DNA of 42,517 nt from Legionella sp. (GCA_030694525.1 JAUXYG010000042.1:1-42517); one strand, 5' to 3'. Counted from the first letter of the stretch, positions 18,378-26,090 are shown. The notes: generated from the letters alone by a model not told the origin. Translations and numbers: made by a program.

Positions 18378-21130
18378 AGAACCCCATCACCATAGCCAGC
18401 ATTTTCTCCGGCACTGACATGGCGTATAACATTTATTCTTAAGCGAAGTTGTTTTTCAATTTCAATCACAGCGAAAAATGTCGCGCCGGTTATAATGATA
18501 AGTACCCCATCCCAAAAGGGGATGCTTTCAGTGACAAATATTGTTTGCAATGGAGAGAAATAGGTTATTGCAAACTGTGCAACAGTAATTACGATAACTG
18601 CCATCCAAACTACTTTTGTCCCTTGAACTGCTTTCCATGTGAGAGATGTGCTGTAAATATTACGAATATAAAACAGATGGAAAATTTCCAGTACAACCAG
18701 TGTGTTCAGTGCAATTGTGCGTGCCAGCTCAAGGGAATAACCACGATCAAGCGCATAAAAATAGAGCCCAAAAACACCACAGATAAATAGAATCGAAACC
18801 AGAATAATATGCCATACTAAACTTCCAGTTAGCAGAGATTCATTCCGAGGACGCGGTGGACGATGCATGGTTCCTTCTTCCGTTGGTTCAAAAGCCAGAG
18901 CAATCCCCAATGTGACCGCAGTAATTAAGTTAATCCATAATATCTGGATCGGTGTGACGGGTAAGCTGAGGCCAAAAAGTAACGCCAAAATAATGGTCAT
19001 TGCTTCGCCTGCATTCGTGGGTAAGGTCCAGCTGATGACTTTTTTAAGGTTGTCATAAACGGTACGGCCTTCACGAACAGCGGCCACAATGGAAGCAAAA
19101 TTATCATCTACTAATACGAATTCCGCTGCCTCTTTGGCCACTTCACTACCTTTTCTCCCCATGGCAATTCCTGCATCCGCCCGTTTTAACGCAGGGGCGT
19201 CATTGACCCCATCACCAGTCATAGCCACAGTCATGCCATGCGATTGTAATGCCATGACAAGCCTTAGTTTATGTTCAGGGCTTGTGCGGGCAAAAATATC
19301 AGTTACCAATACAGCACTCCTGAGTGTCGCATCATCCATGTTATCTAAATCAATACCGGTTAATACGTTATCCAAATTGTTAAGTCCTATTTGCCGACCT
19401 ATTGCAATCGCCGTACTGGCATGATCCCCTGTAATCATTTTGACCTGAATACCGGCTGTATGGCATTGTGCTATTGCCGCAATAGCCTCAGGTCTCGGAG
19501 GATCAATTAGTCCAACCATCCCAAGTAAAGTCAAATTGCCCTCAACATCAGCGAATTCCAAAACGGTATGCTCTTGCTTTATTTTTTTGACTGCAAAAGC
19601 CAGCACCCGCTGTCCTGTTGCTGCTATCTGCTCTATTTGTTTCTTCCAGTAAGCCTCATCTAACGGCTGTACTTCATTCCCATTGGTTTGTTGATTCTGG
19701 CACATCTTCAAAATTTGCTCAGGGGCTCCTTTAACAAAGATTACCGCATGGTTAAAATGATCATGATGCAAGGTGGCCATGAAGCGATGTCTGGCATCGA
19801 AAGGAATCAAATCTGAACGTACCCAGGATGTGTTTTCTTCTTGTAGAACAAGTCCTGTTTTACTGGAAAATGCAAGTAAGGCGCCTTCCATAGGATCACC
19901 TTCCACAGTCCAGTTCCCTTCCTGTTCATGAAGTGCGGCATCATTACAAAGCATTGCAGCACGCGCGAGTTTCTTAAGCAAAGGCTGCTCGTTACTATCA
20001 ATTACTTGTTCGTTTAAAGTAATTGTTCCTTTAGGTTCATACCCGATACCATCCAAAGTAAACAAATCATCACTGGTTAAAACAGTGGATACCATCATCT
20101 CGTTAAGAGTCAGGGTACCAGTTTTATCGGTACAGATAACCGACACTGAGCCCAATGTTTCAATAGCGGGAAGACGACGCACAATGGCGTGTCGTCGCGC
20201 CATCGCCTGCACACCAAGGGCTAATGTAATTGAAAGGACCGCTGGAAGACCTTCAGGGATTGCCGCAACCGATAAACCAACCATGACCATAAACAATTCA
20301 CCAAACGGGTGATGTTGAACAAAATAACCATAAGCAAGAAGCAGTGTTGCAATCAATAAAATGAATAAAGTGAGCCATTTTGCAAACAGGCCCATTTGTA
20401 TGACTAATGGCGTGGTTAATGACTCTACTTTTGATAATAGTCTGCTAATGTGTCCAATTTGGGTAGAAGAGCCGGTGGCTACAACAATGCCTTTGCCCTG
20501 GCCATTAGTTACTAAGGTTCCGCTAAAAGCCATGCAGGTTCGGTCACCTAATGGCACATCACTTGGGACAGGATGAATGTGTTTTTCAACAGGAATGGAT
20601 TCGCCAGTTAAGATAGCTTCCTGAACCGTCAAACCATGGGATTTTATTAAGCGTACATCAGCAGGAACTTTATCTCCTGCTTCGAGCAAAATAATATCGC
20701 CTGGTACAAGAGCTTCACCGGCAATACTCATTCGTTCTCCATTCCGTAATACGGTGGCAGTAGGAGATAGCATTGTTCGAATCGCATCCAGGGCTTTTTC
20801 CGCTTTTCCTTCCTGGATAAAGCCTATCAAGGCATTGATGAGGACAACGGCTAGAATAACGGCAGTATCTACCCAGTGTTGCAAGAAAGAAGTCACCAGA
20901 GCAGCACCTAATAACACATAGATAAGTATGTTGTGAAACTGGAGTAAGAATCGAAAAAAAGAACTTTTTCTTTGGGGTTCCGGTAAGCGATTAAGACCAT
21001 AAACCTTCAATCTGTTTTGAGACTCCTCCTTGCTTAGACCAAATTCTGTGGTATGTAGTGTTGCAAGAATTTTTTCTGTGGACTGCTCATGCCAGCATGG
21101 TTTTGAAATGATGTGTTGTTGTTCTGCCAT
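18374..21130 (-). CDS. P2-type cation-transporting ATPase (Ca2+/Na+-like)
   Basis: The 918-aa P-type ATPase is complete. The N-terminal cation-ATPase domain is at 8-75, then TGES at 175-178 (dephosphorylation loop), PEGLP at 292-296 in membrane helix 4, the phosphorylated Asp in DKTGT at 335-339, KGAPE at 467-471 in the nucleotide domain, DPPR at 543-546, MITGD at 565-569 and TGDGVNDAP at 638-646. Membrane helices 5-10 end the protein. The PEGLP and overall arrangement fit the P2A/P2B calcium-type group, but bacterial members with this layout also include Na+/K+/Mg2+ pumps, so the ion is not fixed by sequence alone. The gene starts 17 bp after the usp gene and overlaps the antiporter. Confidence 0.93.
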   Translation of the reverse strand: MAEQQHIISKPCWHEQSTEKILATLHTTEFGLSKEESQNRLKVYGLNRLPEPQRKSSFFRFLLQFHNILIYVLLGAALVTSFLQHWVDTAVILAVVLINALIGFIQEGKAEKALDAIRTMLSPTATVLRNGERMSIAGEALVPGDIILLEAGDKVPADVRLIKSHGLTVQEAILTGESIPVEKHIHPVPSDVPLGDRTCMAFSGTLVTNGQGKGIVVATGSSTQIGHISRLLSKVESLTTPLVIQMGLFAKWLTLFILLIATLLLAYGYFVQHHPFGELFMVMVGLSVAAIPEGLPAVLSITLALGVQAMARRHAIVRRLPAIETLGSVSVICTDKTGTLTLNEMMVSTVLTSDDLFTLDGIGYEPKGTITLNEQVIDSNEQPLLKKLARAAMLCNDAALHEQEGNWTVEGDPMEGALLAFSSKTGLVLQEENTSWVRSDLIPFDARHRFMATLHHDHFNHAVIFVKGAPEQILKMCQNQQTNGNEVQPLDEAYWKKQIEQIAATGQRVLAFAVKKIKQEHTVLEFADVEGNLTLLGMVGLIDPPRPEAIAAIAQCHTAGIQVKMITGDHASTAIAIGRQIGLNNLDNVLTGIDLDNMDDATLRSAVLVTDIFARTSPEHKLRLVMALQSHGMTVAMTGDGVNDAPALKRADAGIAMGRKGSEVAKEAAEFVLVDDNFASIVAAVREGRTVYDNLKKVISWTLPTNAGEAMTIILALLFGLSLPVTPIQILWINLITAVTLGIALAFEPTEEGTMHRPPRPRNESLLTGSLVWHIILVSILFICGVFGLYFYALDRGYSLELARTIALNTLVVLEIFHLFYIRNIYSTSLTWKAVQGTKVVWMAVIVITVAQFAITYFSPLQTIFVTESIPFWDGVLIIITGATFFAVIEIEKQLRLRINVIRHVSAGENAGYGDGVL

Positions 21131-21147
21131 GATACTCTTTTCCCTGA

Positions 21148-22086
21148 TTAATAAGCGTTTACCGGCGAAATAAAGCCAAGTGGTTTTAATGCGAGTAAAG
21201 AACAGTCAATTTTCTGCAAGATATTTTCTGCTGTATTACCAATAATAAATCCTGATATTCCAGTGCGTGCGACCGTACCCATTACCAGAATATCGATTTT
21301 TTTATGGGTAATGATTGAGGGAATGACTTCCTCTGGTTGTCCTTTTAGATGTTCAATTTGGTATTCTCCAGGAATTTGCGATCGCTTAATCAACTCGCGT
21401 AGCAATAAGTCATGAGCCTGTTGTTCTTCAACAATCATTTTCTCGAGTTCGTCTTCAGAGATTTTTATCCAGACGCTATCTCGCAAATAATTTTCAAGTA
21501 TGAGCTCCCAGCAAGAAAGAATGCTTAGTTTCCCCTGATAAAGGGTGTTCAATGAATAAGAAAGCTCCAGTAAGTAAAGCGACAGATCTTGTGCCACAGG
21601 ATCTTCATCTTTAGGATCGACAGCGACCGCTATTCGAATATCTTGTAGGGTGTGTTTCAGAGGACGATAAAGAAATAAGGCACAGGGGCATTTGCGCAAT
21701 AACTCCATATCTATCGCTTTAAACCCTTTCATGCCCTCTGGTGTTTCAGCTGCTTTAATGAGAAGGTCATGAGAATTTATAAGAACATGGCGAATGATTC
21801 GGATATCAGGTGTAATGCCACTATCCACTTCAATGTGGATGGGGATTTTCTTTTTAGAGAACTTAAGCTTTGATTTTGCCAATTGAATGGCTTTATTCAT
21901 TTTGTCAATCAACGATTCTTCATATGAAACTTTGTATTCACTAAGTGCGTTGGGAAAAGGAGGGCCGATAATTAAGATACGAAGTTGTGCTTCGTTCTTA
22001 GAAGCTAATTTTATTGCCAATTGTAAGGCTTCTGTTTCGTCCCTAATACCGTGGCTGACAAATAAAATATTATGGAATCGGTGCAT
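21148..22086 (-). CDS. Tandem universal stress protein (UspA/UspE-like), paralogue 2
   Basis: The 312-aa two-domain Usp protein is the paralogue of the one at 15511-16449. They share length, the same domain layout and long identical stretches (for example VLVMGTVARTG and FIIGNTAE). The second domain has the ATP-binding motif GTVARTGISGFIIGNTAE. It heads the operon Usp, P-type ATPase, Kef antiporter on the minus strand. AAGGAGGAAT lies shortly before its ATG, a strong ribosome site. Upstream on the same strand lies the relic end of an acetoacetyl-CoA reductase. Confidence 0.92.
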   Translation of the reverse strand: MHRFHNILFVSHGIRDETEALQLAIKLASKNEAQLRILIIGPPFPNALSEYKVSYEESLIDKMNKAIQLAKSKLKFSKKKIPIHIEVDSGITPDIRIIRHVLINSHDLLIKAAETPEGMKGFKAIDMELLRKCPCALFLYRPLKHTLQDIRIAVAVDPKDEDPVAQDLSLYLLELSYSLNTLYQGKLSILSCWELILENYLRDSVWIKISEDELEKMIVEEQQAHDLLLRELIKRSQIPGEYQIEHLKGQPEEVIPSIITHKKIDILVMGTVARTGISGFIIGNTAENILQKIDCSLLALKPLGFISPVNAY

Positions 22087-22573
22087 TACTTATTCCTCCT
22101 TGAAAGGTTGGGACCCAATAGCTTAGGGGACTTGTATATAATTGCTTACATATACTGTCCGCCATTTACATCAGATTGGCGTCGGTGATTAAACCTCATG
22201 CAGGCGATGCCAAAAAAGGTATCCTGAATTATCCTAAGCGCCCAATCGGTATTGCTGAAATTATAGTATTTAATACTTCTTTATGCACATCAGTGCCAAA
22301 AATATAGATTGTTAAAATGGTGACGTACTCAAACACGCATTTCACGGAAGGATATTTTAGCTACTTTATTGGCATTATTATGAAAATCGCACATGGGTTA
22401 GGTTATATCTATCCACAATAAATTTTATCTCTTGCTACCATTCAGGTATCTTTTCAATATCAACGCTGGTATCAACTGTATTGCTGACAAAGTCCCTAGC
22501 TTGGGATGTTGAACAGGAATCATAAATCCCGTGACCTGTTTCCCCTGCCCAGTGTATTAATCCTTCCCTTAAA
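22087..22573. other. Gene-poor stretch made of gene relics
   Basis: This 487-bp region holds the end of an acetoacetyl-CoA-reductase-like gene (22146-22310, minus), then about 120 bp with nothing recognisable, then a 48-codon minus-strand open frame (22435-22581). The promoter of the usp-ATPase-antiporter operon should be in the part nearest 22090; I could not fix its -10 and -35. Confidence 0.5.
22146..22310 (-). pseudogene. Relic C-terminus of an acetoacetyl-CoA reductase (PhbB/FabG type)
   Basis: Read on the minus strand, broken frames give IFGTDVHKEVLNTIISAIPI and then GRLG, followed by FLASPA, a stop, GLITDANLM, and finally VNGGQYM in the next frame. In short-chain dehydrogenases of the PhbB/FabG type the order is ...IPVGRLG-PEEIA-FLAS-ITG-NL-VNGGQYM. 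At least two frameshifts or stops and an internal deletion are visible, and the N-terminal two thirds are gone. It is the remains of a polyhydroxybutyrate-linked reductase gene next to the usp gene. Confidence 0.75.
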
Positions 22574-22581
22574 GTGGATGC
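22435..22581 (-). pseudogene. C-terminal fragment of an unknown gene
   Basis: A minus-strand frame without a start stays open over about 50 codons and ends in TAG (22435-22437). It reads LREGLIHWAGETGHGIYDSC, then SQARDFVSNTVDTSVDIEKI and PEW. Composition and lack of stops suggest real former coding sequence. It opens further into the ankyrin fragment on the other strand. I do not recognise the family. Confidence 0.4.
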
Positions 22582-22816
22582 ATCCGAAAAAACAGCGAAA
22601 GGCGTCACGGCTTTACATCTTGCTGCTGCTAAGGGTCAGGTAGATGTAGTCCACTATTTACTAGAAACCACTGAGCATCTAGTGGATATTCATGCGCAAA
22701 ATAAATCAAATAAAACCCCATTAATGCTGGCTTATGAGCAAGGTTTCAGGGAAATATCGTTACTTTTATTGAGGCATCATGTAGATATCGGTGCTTTATT
22801 GTCCTCTAAAGGTTAG
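22574..22816 (+). pseudogene. Ankyrin-repeat gene fragment (80 aa)
   Basis: From a GTG at 22574 the frame encodes two and a half ankyrin repeats: KGVTALHLAAAKGQVDVVHY and LLE, then NKTPLMLAYEQGFREISLLL and LRHHVDIGALL. There is no ribosome site and no ATG, and an in-frame stop lies 40 bases upstream, so the N-terminal part of a longer ankyrin protein is missing. It lies among other relics. A short functional protein is possible but unlikely. Confidence 0.6.
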
Positions 22817-22858
22817 GTTACTCCTACAAAAGATATTCTGCAAAACAATTGGAATTAA

Positions 22859-22990
22859 ATGAAACGTTCCTTTTTGCTCAAGCATTGCAAAGGAACTTCA
22901 ACTATGGGACTGTTTGTTCCAAAGCGTAAAGAGCGTGAAGAGGATGATGAAGAAGAGCAACGGCTTAATAAAAAAACTAACAAAAAATGA
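22859..22990 (+). CDS. Possible small charged protein
   Basis: The frame has 43 codons from ATG 22859, or 28 from ATG 22904, which has AAGGA nine bases upstream and is the better start. The 28-aa product (MGLFVPKRKE, then REEDDEEEQRLNKK) is almost entirely charged. A hairpin, GTTCCTTT (22866-22873) with AAAGGAAC (22889-22896), would cover the ribosome site of the shorter start. I do not recognise the family, and it could be a chance frame. Confidence 0.3.
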   Translation: MKRSFLLKHCKGTSTMGLFVPKRKEREEDDEEEQRLNKKTNKK

Positions 22991-23062
22991 TTATAGCTGC
23001 CTTTTATTTGGGAAAGAGCCCGAAATAGCCAAATAGCCCCGATTTTTTTATAGGTTCTAATC

Positions 23063-23107
23063 GTGCGCTCGAAGGGACTCGAACCCTCGACACCTTGGTT
23101 CGAAGCC
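23063..23107 (-). repeat. 45-bp copy of the tRNA-Arg 3' part (attachment-site repeat)
   Basis: Bases 23063-23107 match 26420-26464, the anticodon-loop-to-3'-end part of the intact tRNA-Arg gene, at 43 of 45 positions and in the same orientation. No 5' half of the tRNA is present here. This is the usual footprint left by an element that integrated into a tRNA gene: an intact tRNA at one end and a 3' fragment at the other. The hipA stop codon lies six bases from the repeat. Confidence 0.85.
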
Positions 23108-23112
23108 TGATC

Positions 23113-24369
23113 TCATACACCTTGTTGTTGGAGTCCCTTTGCTCGCTTACCAATCAATATACTAATACGTTTAGGGATTTTTGCTTGAGGGTGTTTATCC
23201 ATTACTTGCTCAAGAACACGCTCTTTATAAGTTAAAATAAGTTCTCGGATATCTTTCATTCGTTGAGTAAATGACCCTTTTTTTATTCCTAGCTCCTCCT
23301 CAAGAAGAGTAAACTGATTTAAGCCCATTTGTGCAAAATTATATCGGTCTCCAATTCTAAAAGAGAAATCTTTGTGTAAGTTTTCATAGATTGATGTGCA
23401 TAGAAGATCATAAAATGGTGCTAGTTCATTTTTGTTGTTAATTAACAATAATGAAATATTTTTAGAGTGGCTGTCGTTATTTCCAATGAGCAAATTAAAA
23501 CACACCCAAGAGAGAAATTCCTGCAACGCATGAATACGTTTAGTTGCCGTGACATGGTTAAGTAATAGTTCATAATTTTTCTTGATACTTGGCCCGCCTT
23601 TAAACTCGTATTTTGTCTCGCTTATTACTCCCTGGGCTTGACAAAAATCTTGTTGATGCAGTCTGTGCACTACATCTTGCTTGTCTTTTATGCGATCGTA
23701 TCGTTCCGTTATAAACAAGGGATAAGTACCTTCTAAAATGTCACAAGGAGCTACATCAAGGCCAATAGCGCGAGCTAATTCCATACAGTAAAATTCATTA
23801 TATACAGATTCTTTAATACCATGGCGAAGAATGGGTGTTTTAATGATGTGAGTAGTTGGTGCTCCATGAGTGGGCAAAAATATATTTCCTTCCTTTAAAA
23901 TTGCGGCAAATTTGTCTTGGGCTCCAGCTAGAGAAAGATATCCAGGTTCCATCTGAGACACCACTTCAGCAATAGATTTTTTTTTTCTTATTGCCTCATA
24001 AATTTCATCTATATTTATTTTTTTCATACGCGCGCTATCGGGCTTATATGAAAACGCCTCATTTGCAGTAATAATAACCGCTCCAGCGCAGTCTTGGCCA
24101 AAGCGCTCTAAAAATTCGAATGATCCATGAACATTATGATCGCGTTCCAATGTGTCACGCACATCACCTTCAGGAAGAAGATTTTCAAAAAAAGACAGCG
24201 TAATCTTATTGTTATAAGTTTGATTAGAGAGAGGCATAGCCAAACTTAAGGGAAAGCTATTTTGGCCAATTTGCCACTGTGTATCATAAGAAAAAGAAGA
24301 AACCAGGTTTTCATCCCGCGAAAAAACGCCTACACGCTGATTTTCGTAAAAAACATAAAGAGATTTCAT
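23113..24369 (-). CDS. hipA: HipA-family serine/threonine kinase toxin
   Basis: The 418-aa HipA is intact. The N-terminal subdomain (residues 1-105) carries SFPLSLAMPLS and FFENLLPEGDVR. The kinase part has the phosphate loop LSLAGAQDKF at 145-154, PTTHIIK at 171-177 (ATP-binding Lys), the catalytic loop GNNDSHSKN at 296-304 (Asp299, Asn304) and the metal-site FYDL at 319-322. HipA kinases phosphorylate glutamyl-tRNA synthetase or other tRNA-charging targets and cause dormancy; HipB holds them in check and represses the operon. The start overlaps the hipB stop by four bases. It sits at one end of the relic tRNA-Arg island and its last codons nearly touch the repeat. Confidence 0.93.
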   Translation of the reverse strand: MKSLYVFYENQRVGVFSRDENLVSSFSYDTQWQIGQNSFPLSLAMPLSNQTYNNKITLSFFENLLPEGDVRDTLERDHNVHGSFEFLERFGQDCAGAVIITANEAFSYKPDSARMKKINIDEIYEAIRKKKSIAEVVSQMEPGYLSLAGAQDKFAAILKEGNIFLPTHGAPTTHIIKTPILRHGIKESVYNEFYCMELARAIGLDVAPCDILEGTYPLFITERYDRIKDKQDVVHRLHQQDFCQAQGVISETKYEFKGGPSIKKNYELLLNHVTATKRIHALQEFLSWVCFNLLIGNNDSHSKNISLLLINNKNELAPFYDLLCTSIYENLHKDFSFRIGDRYNFAQMGLNQFTLLEEELGIKKGSFTQRMKDIRELILTYKERVLEQVMDKHPQAKIPKRISILIGKRAKGLQQQGV

Positions 24370-24587
24370 GGTTCCATCTCAAGTATAATTTTAAAGCCTA
24401 AAACTTTAGACATTTTTAAAATTGTGGATAGCTGAACATCAGATTGGCCCAGTTCAATGCGGCTAATACCATTATGAGAAAGATTACAAAAAGCAGCCAA
24501 AGATTTTTGGGTTATGTTCAACTGATGCCGCCGTTTTTTAAGAACTTCTGCTAATTTTTCTGCGTTATCAATAATATTTTTATCCAT
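24366..24587 (-). CDS. hipB: HipB-family antitoxin, XRE helix-turn-helix
   Basis: The 73-aa protein has an XRE-type helix-turn-helix (residues about 12-66): LKKRRHQLNITQKSLAAFCN, then LSHNGISRIELGQSDVQLST. It is the standard antitoxin and repressor of hipA, first in the two-gene operon. GAGG lies about eight bases before its ATG. Two copies of a near-palindromic site in front of the gene are its likely operators. Confidence 0.92.
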   Translation of the reverse strand: MDKNIIDNAEKLAEVLKKRRHQLNITQKSLAAFCNLSHNGISRIELGQSDVQLSTILKMSKVLGFKIILEMEP

Positions 24588-24602
24588 AAGCCAAACCTCA
24601 CA

Positions 24603-24621
24603 TTCTTATTATAATGAGAAT
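24603..24621. promoter_or_regulatory. hipBA operator 1
   Basis: TTCTTATTATAATGAGAAT is an imperfect palindrome (two mismatched positions over 20 bp counting A24602) covering the transcription start side of the hipBA promoter. An identical 19-bp copy is at 24652-24670, 49 bp away. Repression by HipB is inferred. Confidence 0.75.
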
Positions 24622-24648
24622 TATAGTGAATTTAGGCTATTTTGTAAA
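24620..24648 (-). promoter_or_regulatory. hipBA promoter
   Basis: On the minus strand, TTTACA (24643-24648) and TATAAT (24620-24625) are separated by exactly 17 bp, a near-consensus sigma-70 promoter, about 33 bp before the hipB start. Both operator copies flank it. Confidence 0.8.
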
Positions 24649-24651
24649 TAT

Positions 24652-24670
24652 TTCTTATTATAATGAGAAT
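24652..24670. promoter_or_regulatory. hipBA operator 2
   Basis: This is the second exact copy of TTCTTATTATAATGAGAAT, just upstream of the -35 box. Together with operator 1 it brackets the promoter, a layout that allows a HipB dimer pair or loop to shut it. Confidence 0.75.
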
Positions 24671-24759
24671 TTATAGTATTAGAGTCTATTACTTACATAA
24701 AATACCCTTAAAGTGAGAATTAAAGATGCAAGATGCAAGATGAAAGCATGGTCCCTGAG

Positions 24760-25322
24760 TGATCCTGCCCTGACTAGTCGGACATCCAGCTAAGAGAGTA
24801 AAAATCTAAAGCAGAGGTGAATAATGAACAATAAAAAACCAGAACAGCAACTAGTTAGAAGAAAACATAGTCCCCAATTTAAAGATCAAGCGCTTGAAGG
24901 AATAGCTAGAGACGGTGTTCGTCAGGTAGCTAAAGATCTTGGGCTATTAAAGCTATTTTTGATAATGAGAAGTCACGAGCCGGCTCGCTTCGGATTACTA
25001 AACGGTTAAATAATGAAGGTGAGTCAGTAAGTAGACATCGAGTTGCTAAAATCATGCGTTCAAACGGATGGCGTGTGTGTGCTGCGAAGAAATTAAGGCA
25101 ACAACGAATAGTAATCCTCAACTACCTGTCGCACATAATTTATTAGAATAAAATTTTTCAGCATTCCAACCTAATGAAAATGGGTTAGTGATATCAGGAT
25201 GGCTCTACCTTGCTGTTGCTATGGATTTAACGACTTCATTCGATGATAGGTTATAATTTGCCGGAATTATTTGAAGTTAAAGAAGTCGCTTAGCAAAGTG
25301 TCCGTTTTTTCGGGCAAGATCA
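24760..25322 (+). mobile_element. Internally deleted IS3-family element
   Basis: The ends are inverted repeats: TGATCCTGCCC (24760-24770) plus CGGACA (24779-24784) on the left, and TGTCCG (25299-25304) plus GGGCAAGATCA (25312-25322) on the right. The outer 11 bases differ at one position. Inside, an OrfA start at ATG 24824 reads VRRKHSPQFKDQALEGIARD, then GVRQVAKDLG. OrfB pieces follow in changing frames: DNEKSRAGSLRITKRLNNEG, SRHRVAKIMRSNGW, then PVAHNLLE, a stop, and GWLYLAVAMDL. At 563 bp it is less than half the usual size and cannot encode an active transposase. Confidence 0.8.
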
Positions 25323-25441
25323 CTTTATCGGCTCATTCAATACATTGTTCAATTGAAGCATCGGGATCAATAGAAGCAATATCCAGGGACACCGTAACTT
25401 CATTATTGAACTATAAGTTCAGCAAAATCTTTTGCAAACGT

Positions 25442-25606
25442 TCATCGTCTACGTGGGATACTGGTGCCATCATCTCCGGAGTCGCACCCAACCACATTTT
25501 TTCTTTCGTGTCTACTGCAACCACCACCCGAAATATTCTTTAAATCATCGGTATTAATTTTTTCTTTAACTTGTTTTTTTGAAGACACTTTTGAGGATTT
25601 TTTCAT
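25442..25606 (-). CDS. Small peptide with double-glycine leader motif (54 aa)
   Basis: The ATG at 25606 has GGAG about eight bases upstream. The product begins with a Lys/Ser-rich stretch (MKKSSKVSSKKQVKEK), then INTDDLKNISGGG, which matches the leader end of bacteriocins and other peptides cut after Gly-Gly by C39-peptidase ABC exporters. The part after the glycines is about 26 aa with two cysteines (CSRHERKNVVGC) and an Asp/Gly-rich end, finishing SIPRRR. No exporter, immunity or modification gene is seen nearby. It lies between the IS remnant and a broken small gene in the relic island. Coding status rests on the motif and the ribosome site. It is either a secreted peptide or the leftover of a peptide locus. 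Confidence 0.55.
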   Translation of the reverse strand: MKKSSKVSSKKQVKEKINTDDLKNISGGGCSRHERKNVVGCDSGDDGTSIPRRR

Positions 25607-25839
25607 GGTTTTACTCCAAACAAGAAATACTCCCTAATTATAGCCTATATTTGTACTTCAAAATCGAGGTAGCGGGAACATTAAAAAAGGTTATGACCTA
25701 GACACATCCAATTATCTGAAACTTGTGATAAAAGTGCCACTAGTTAAAACATATAGTAATTCGCTAGTCACCTATTTTTTATCTAATATTCTCTACAGCC
25801 TTTAAGGTTCATGATCTACTATGACTTAAGGAGAGCAGG
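25607..25839. other. Gene-free stretch in the island
   Basis: AT-rich DNA without a convincing frame on either strand. It probably holds the promoters of the divergent small peptide and the broken gene at 25840. Confidence 0.35.
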
Positions 25840-25994
25840 ATGGTACGGAACATCAATTAGAGAAACAATCAAAGCTGAACCATCAATTAAAACAATATTT
25901 GGATTATTTAGAACGGCAGTATGTACCTCAAAACTCATCAAAAAAATCTTTATCTGATGTTTTAACTGAGAGCAAGACTCACGATTCGCTATAA
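25840..25994 (+). pseudogene. Broken small gene, unknown
   Basis: AAGGAG is followed by an ATG (25840) whose frame hits TAG after five codons. One base further on, an open frame reads GTEHQLEKQSKLNHQLKQYL, then DYLERQYVPQ and SSKKSLSDVLTESKTHDSL, ending in TAA (25992-25994). Removing one base right after the ATG would give a 51-aa helical, Gln-rich protein. I do not recognise the family. Confidence 0.45.
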
Positions 25995-26027
25995 TTTAAG
26001 AATACAAGGAAACCTTAGGAGGACATT

Positions 26028-26090
26028 ATAACTCATGAAATCCACGTGGTTCCACACCCTAAAGGATGGGGGGCCATTAAAAAAGCTTAA
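26028..26090 (+). pseudogene. DUF2188-like gene start with ATA in place of ATG
   Basis: A perfect AGGAGG (26017-26022) is followed after five bases by ATA, then THEIHVVPHPKGWGAIKKA and TAA. The HVVPHP-GW pattern is the N-terminal strand pair of DUF2188 proteins. Both the start codon and the C-terminal half appear lost. An overlapping frame from ATG 26035 (73 codons) uses the same DNA but its product is Gly/Lys-rich without known features, so I prefer the relic reading. Confidence 0.45.

Noticed and set aside
18449..18790. 113-codon plus-strand frame rich in Cys and Lys
   Set aside because: Antisense to the conserved membrane part of the P-type ATPase.
23044..23049. T-run after AAATAGCC tandem as a terminator
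   Set aside because: The preceding sequence is a direct, not an inverted, repeat, so no stable stem forms.
25271..25543. Plus-strand frame of 90 codons in the island
   Set aside because: It crosses the IS end and lies antisense to the double-glycine peptide gene; no ribosome site or family features.
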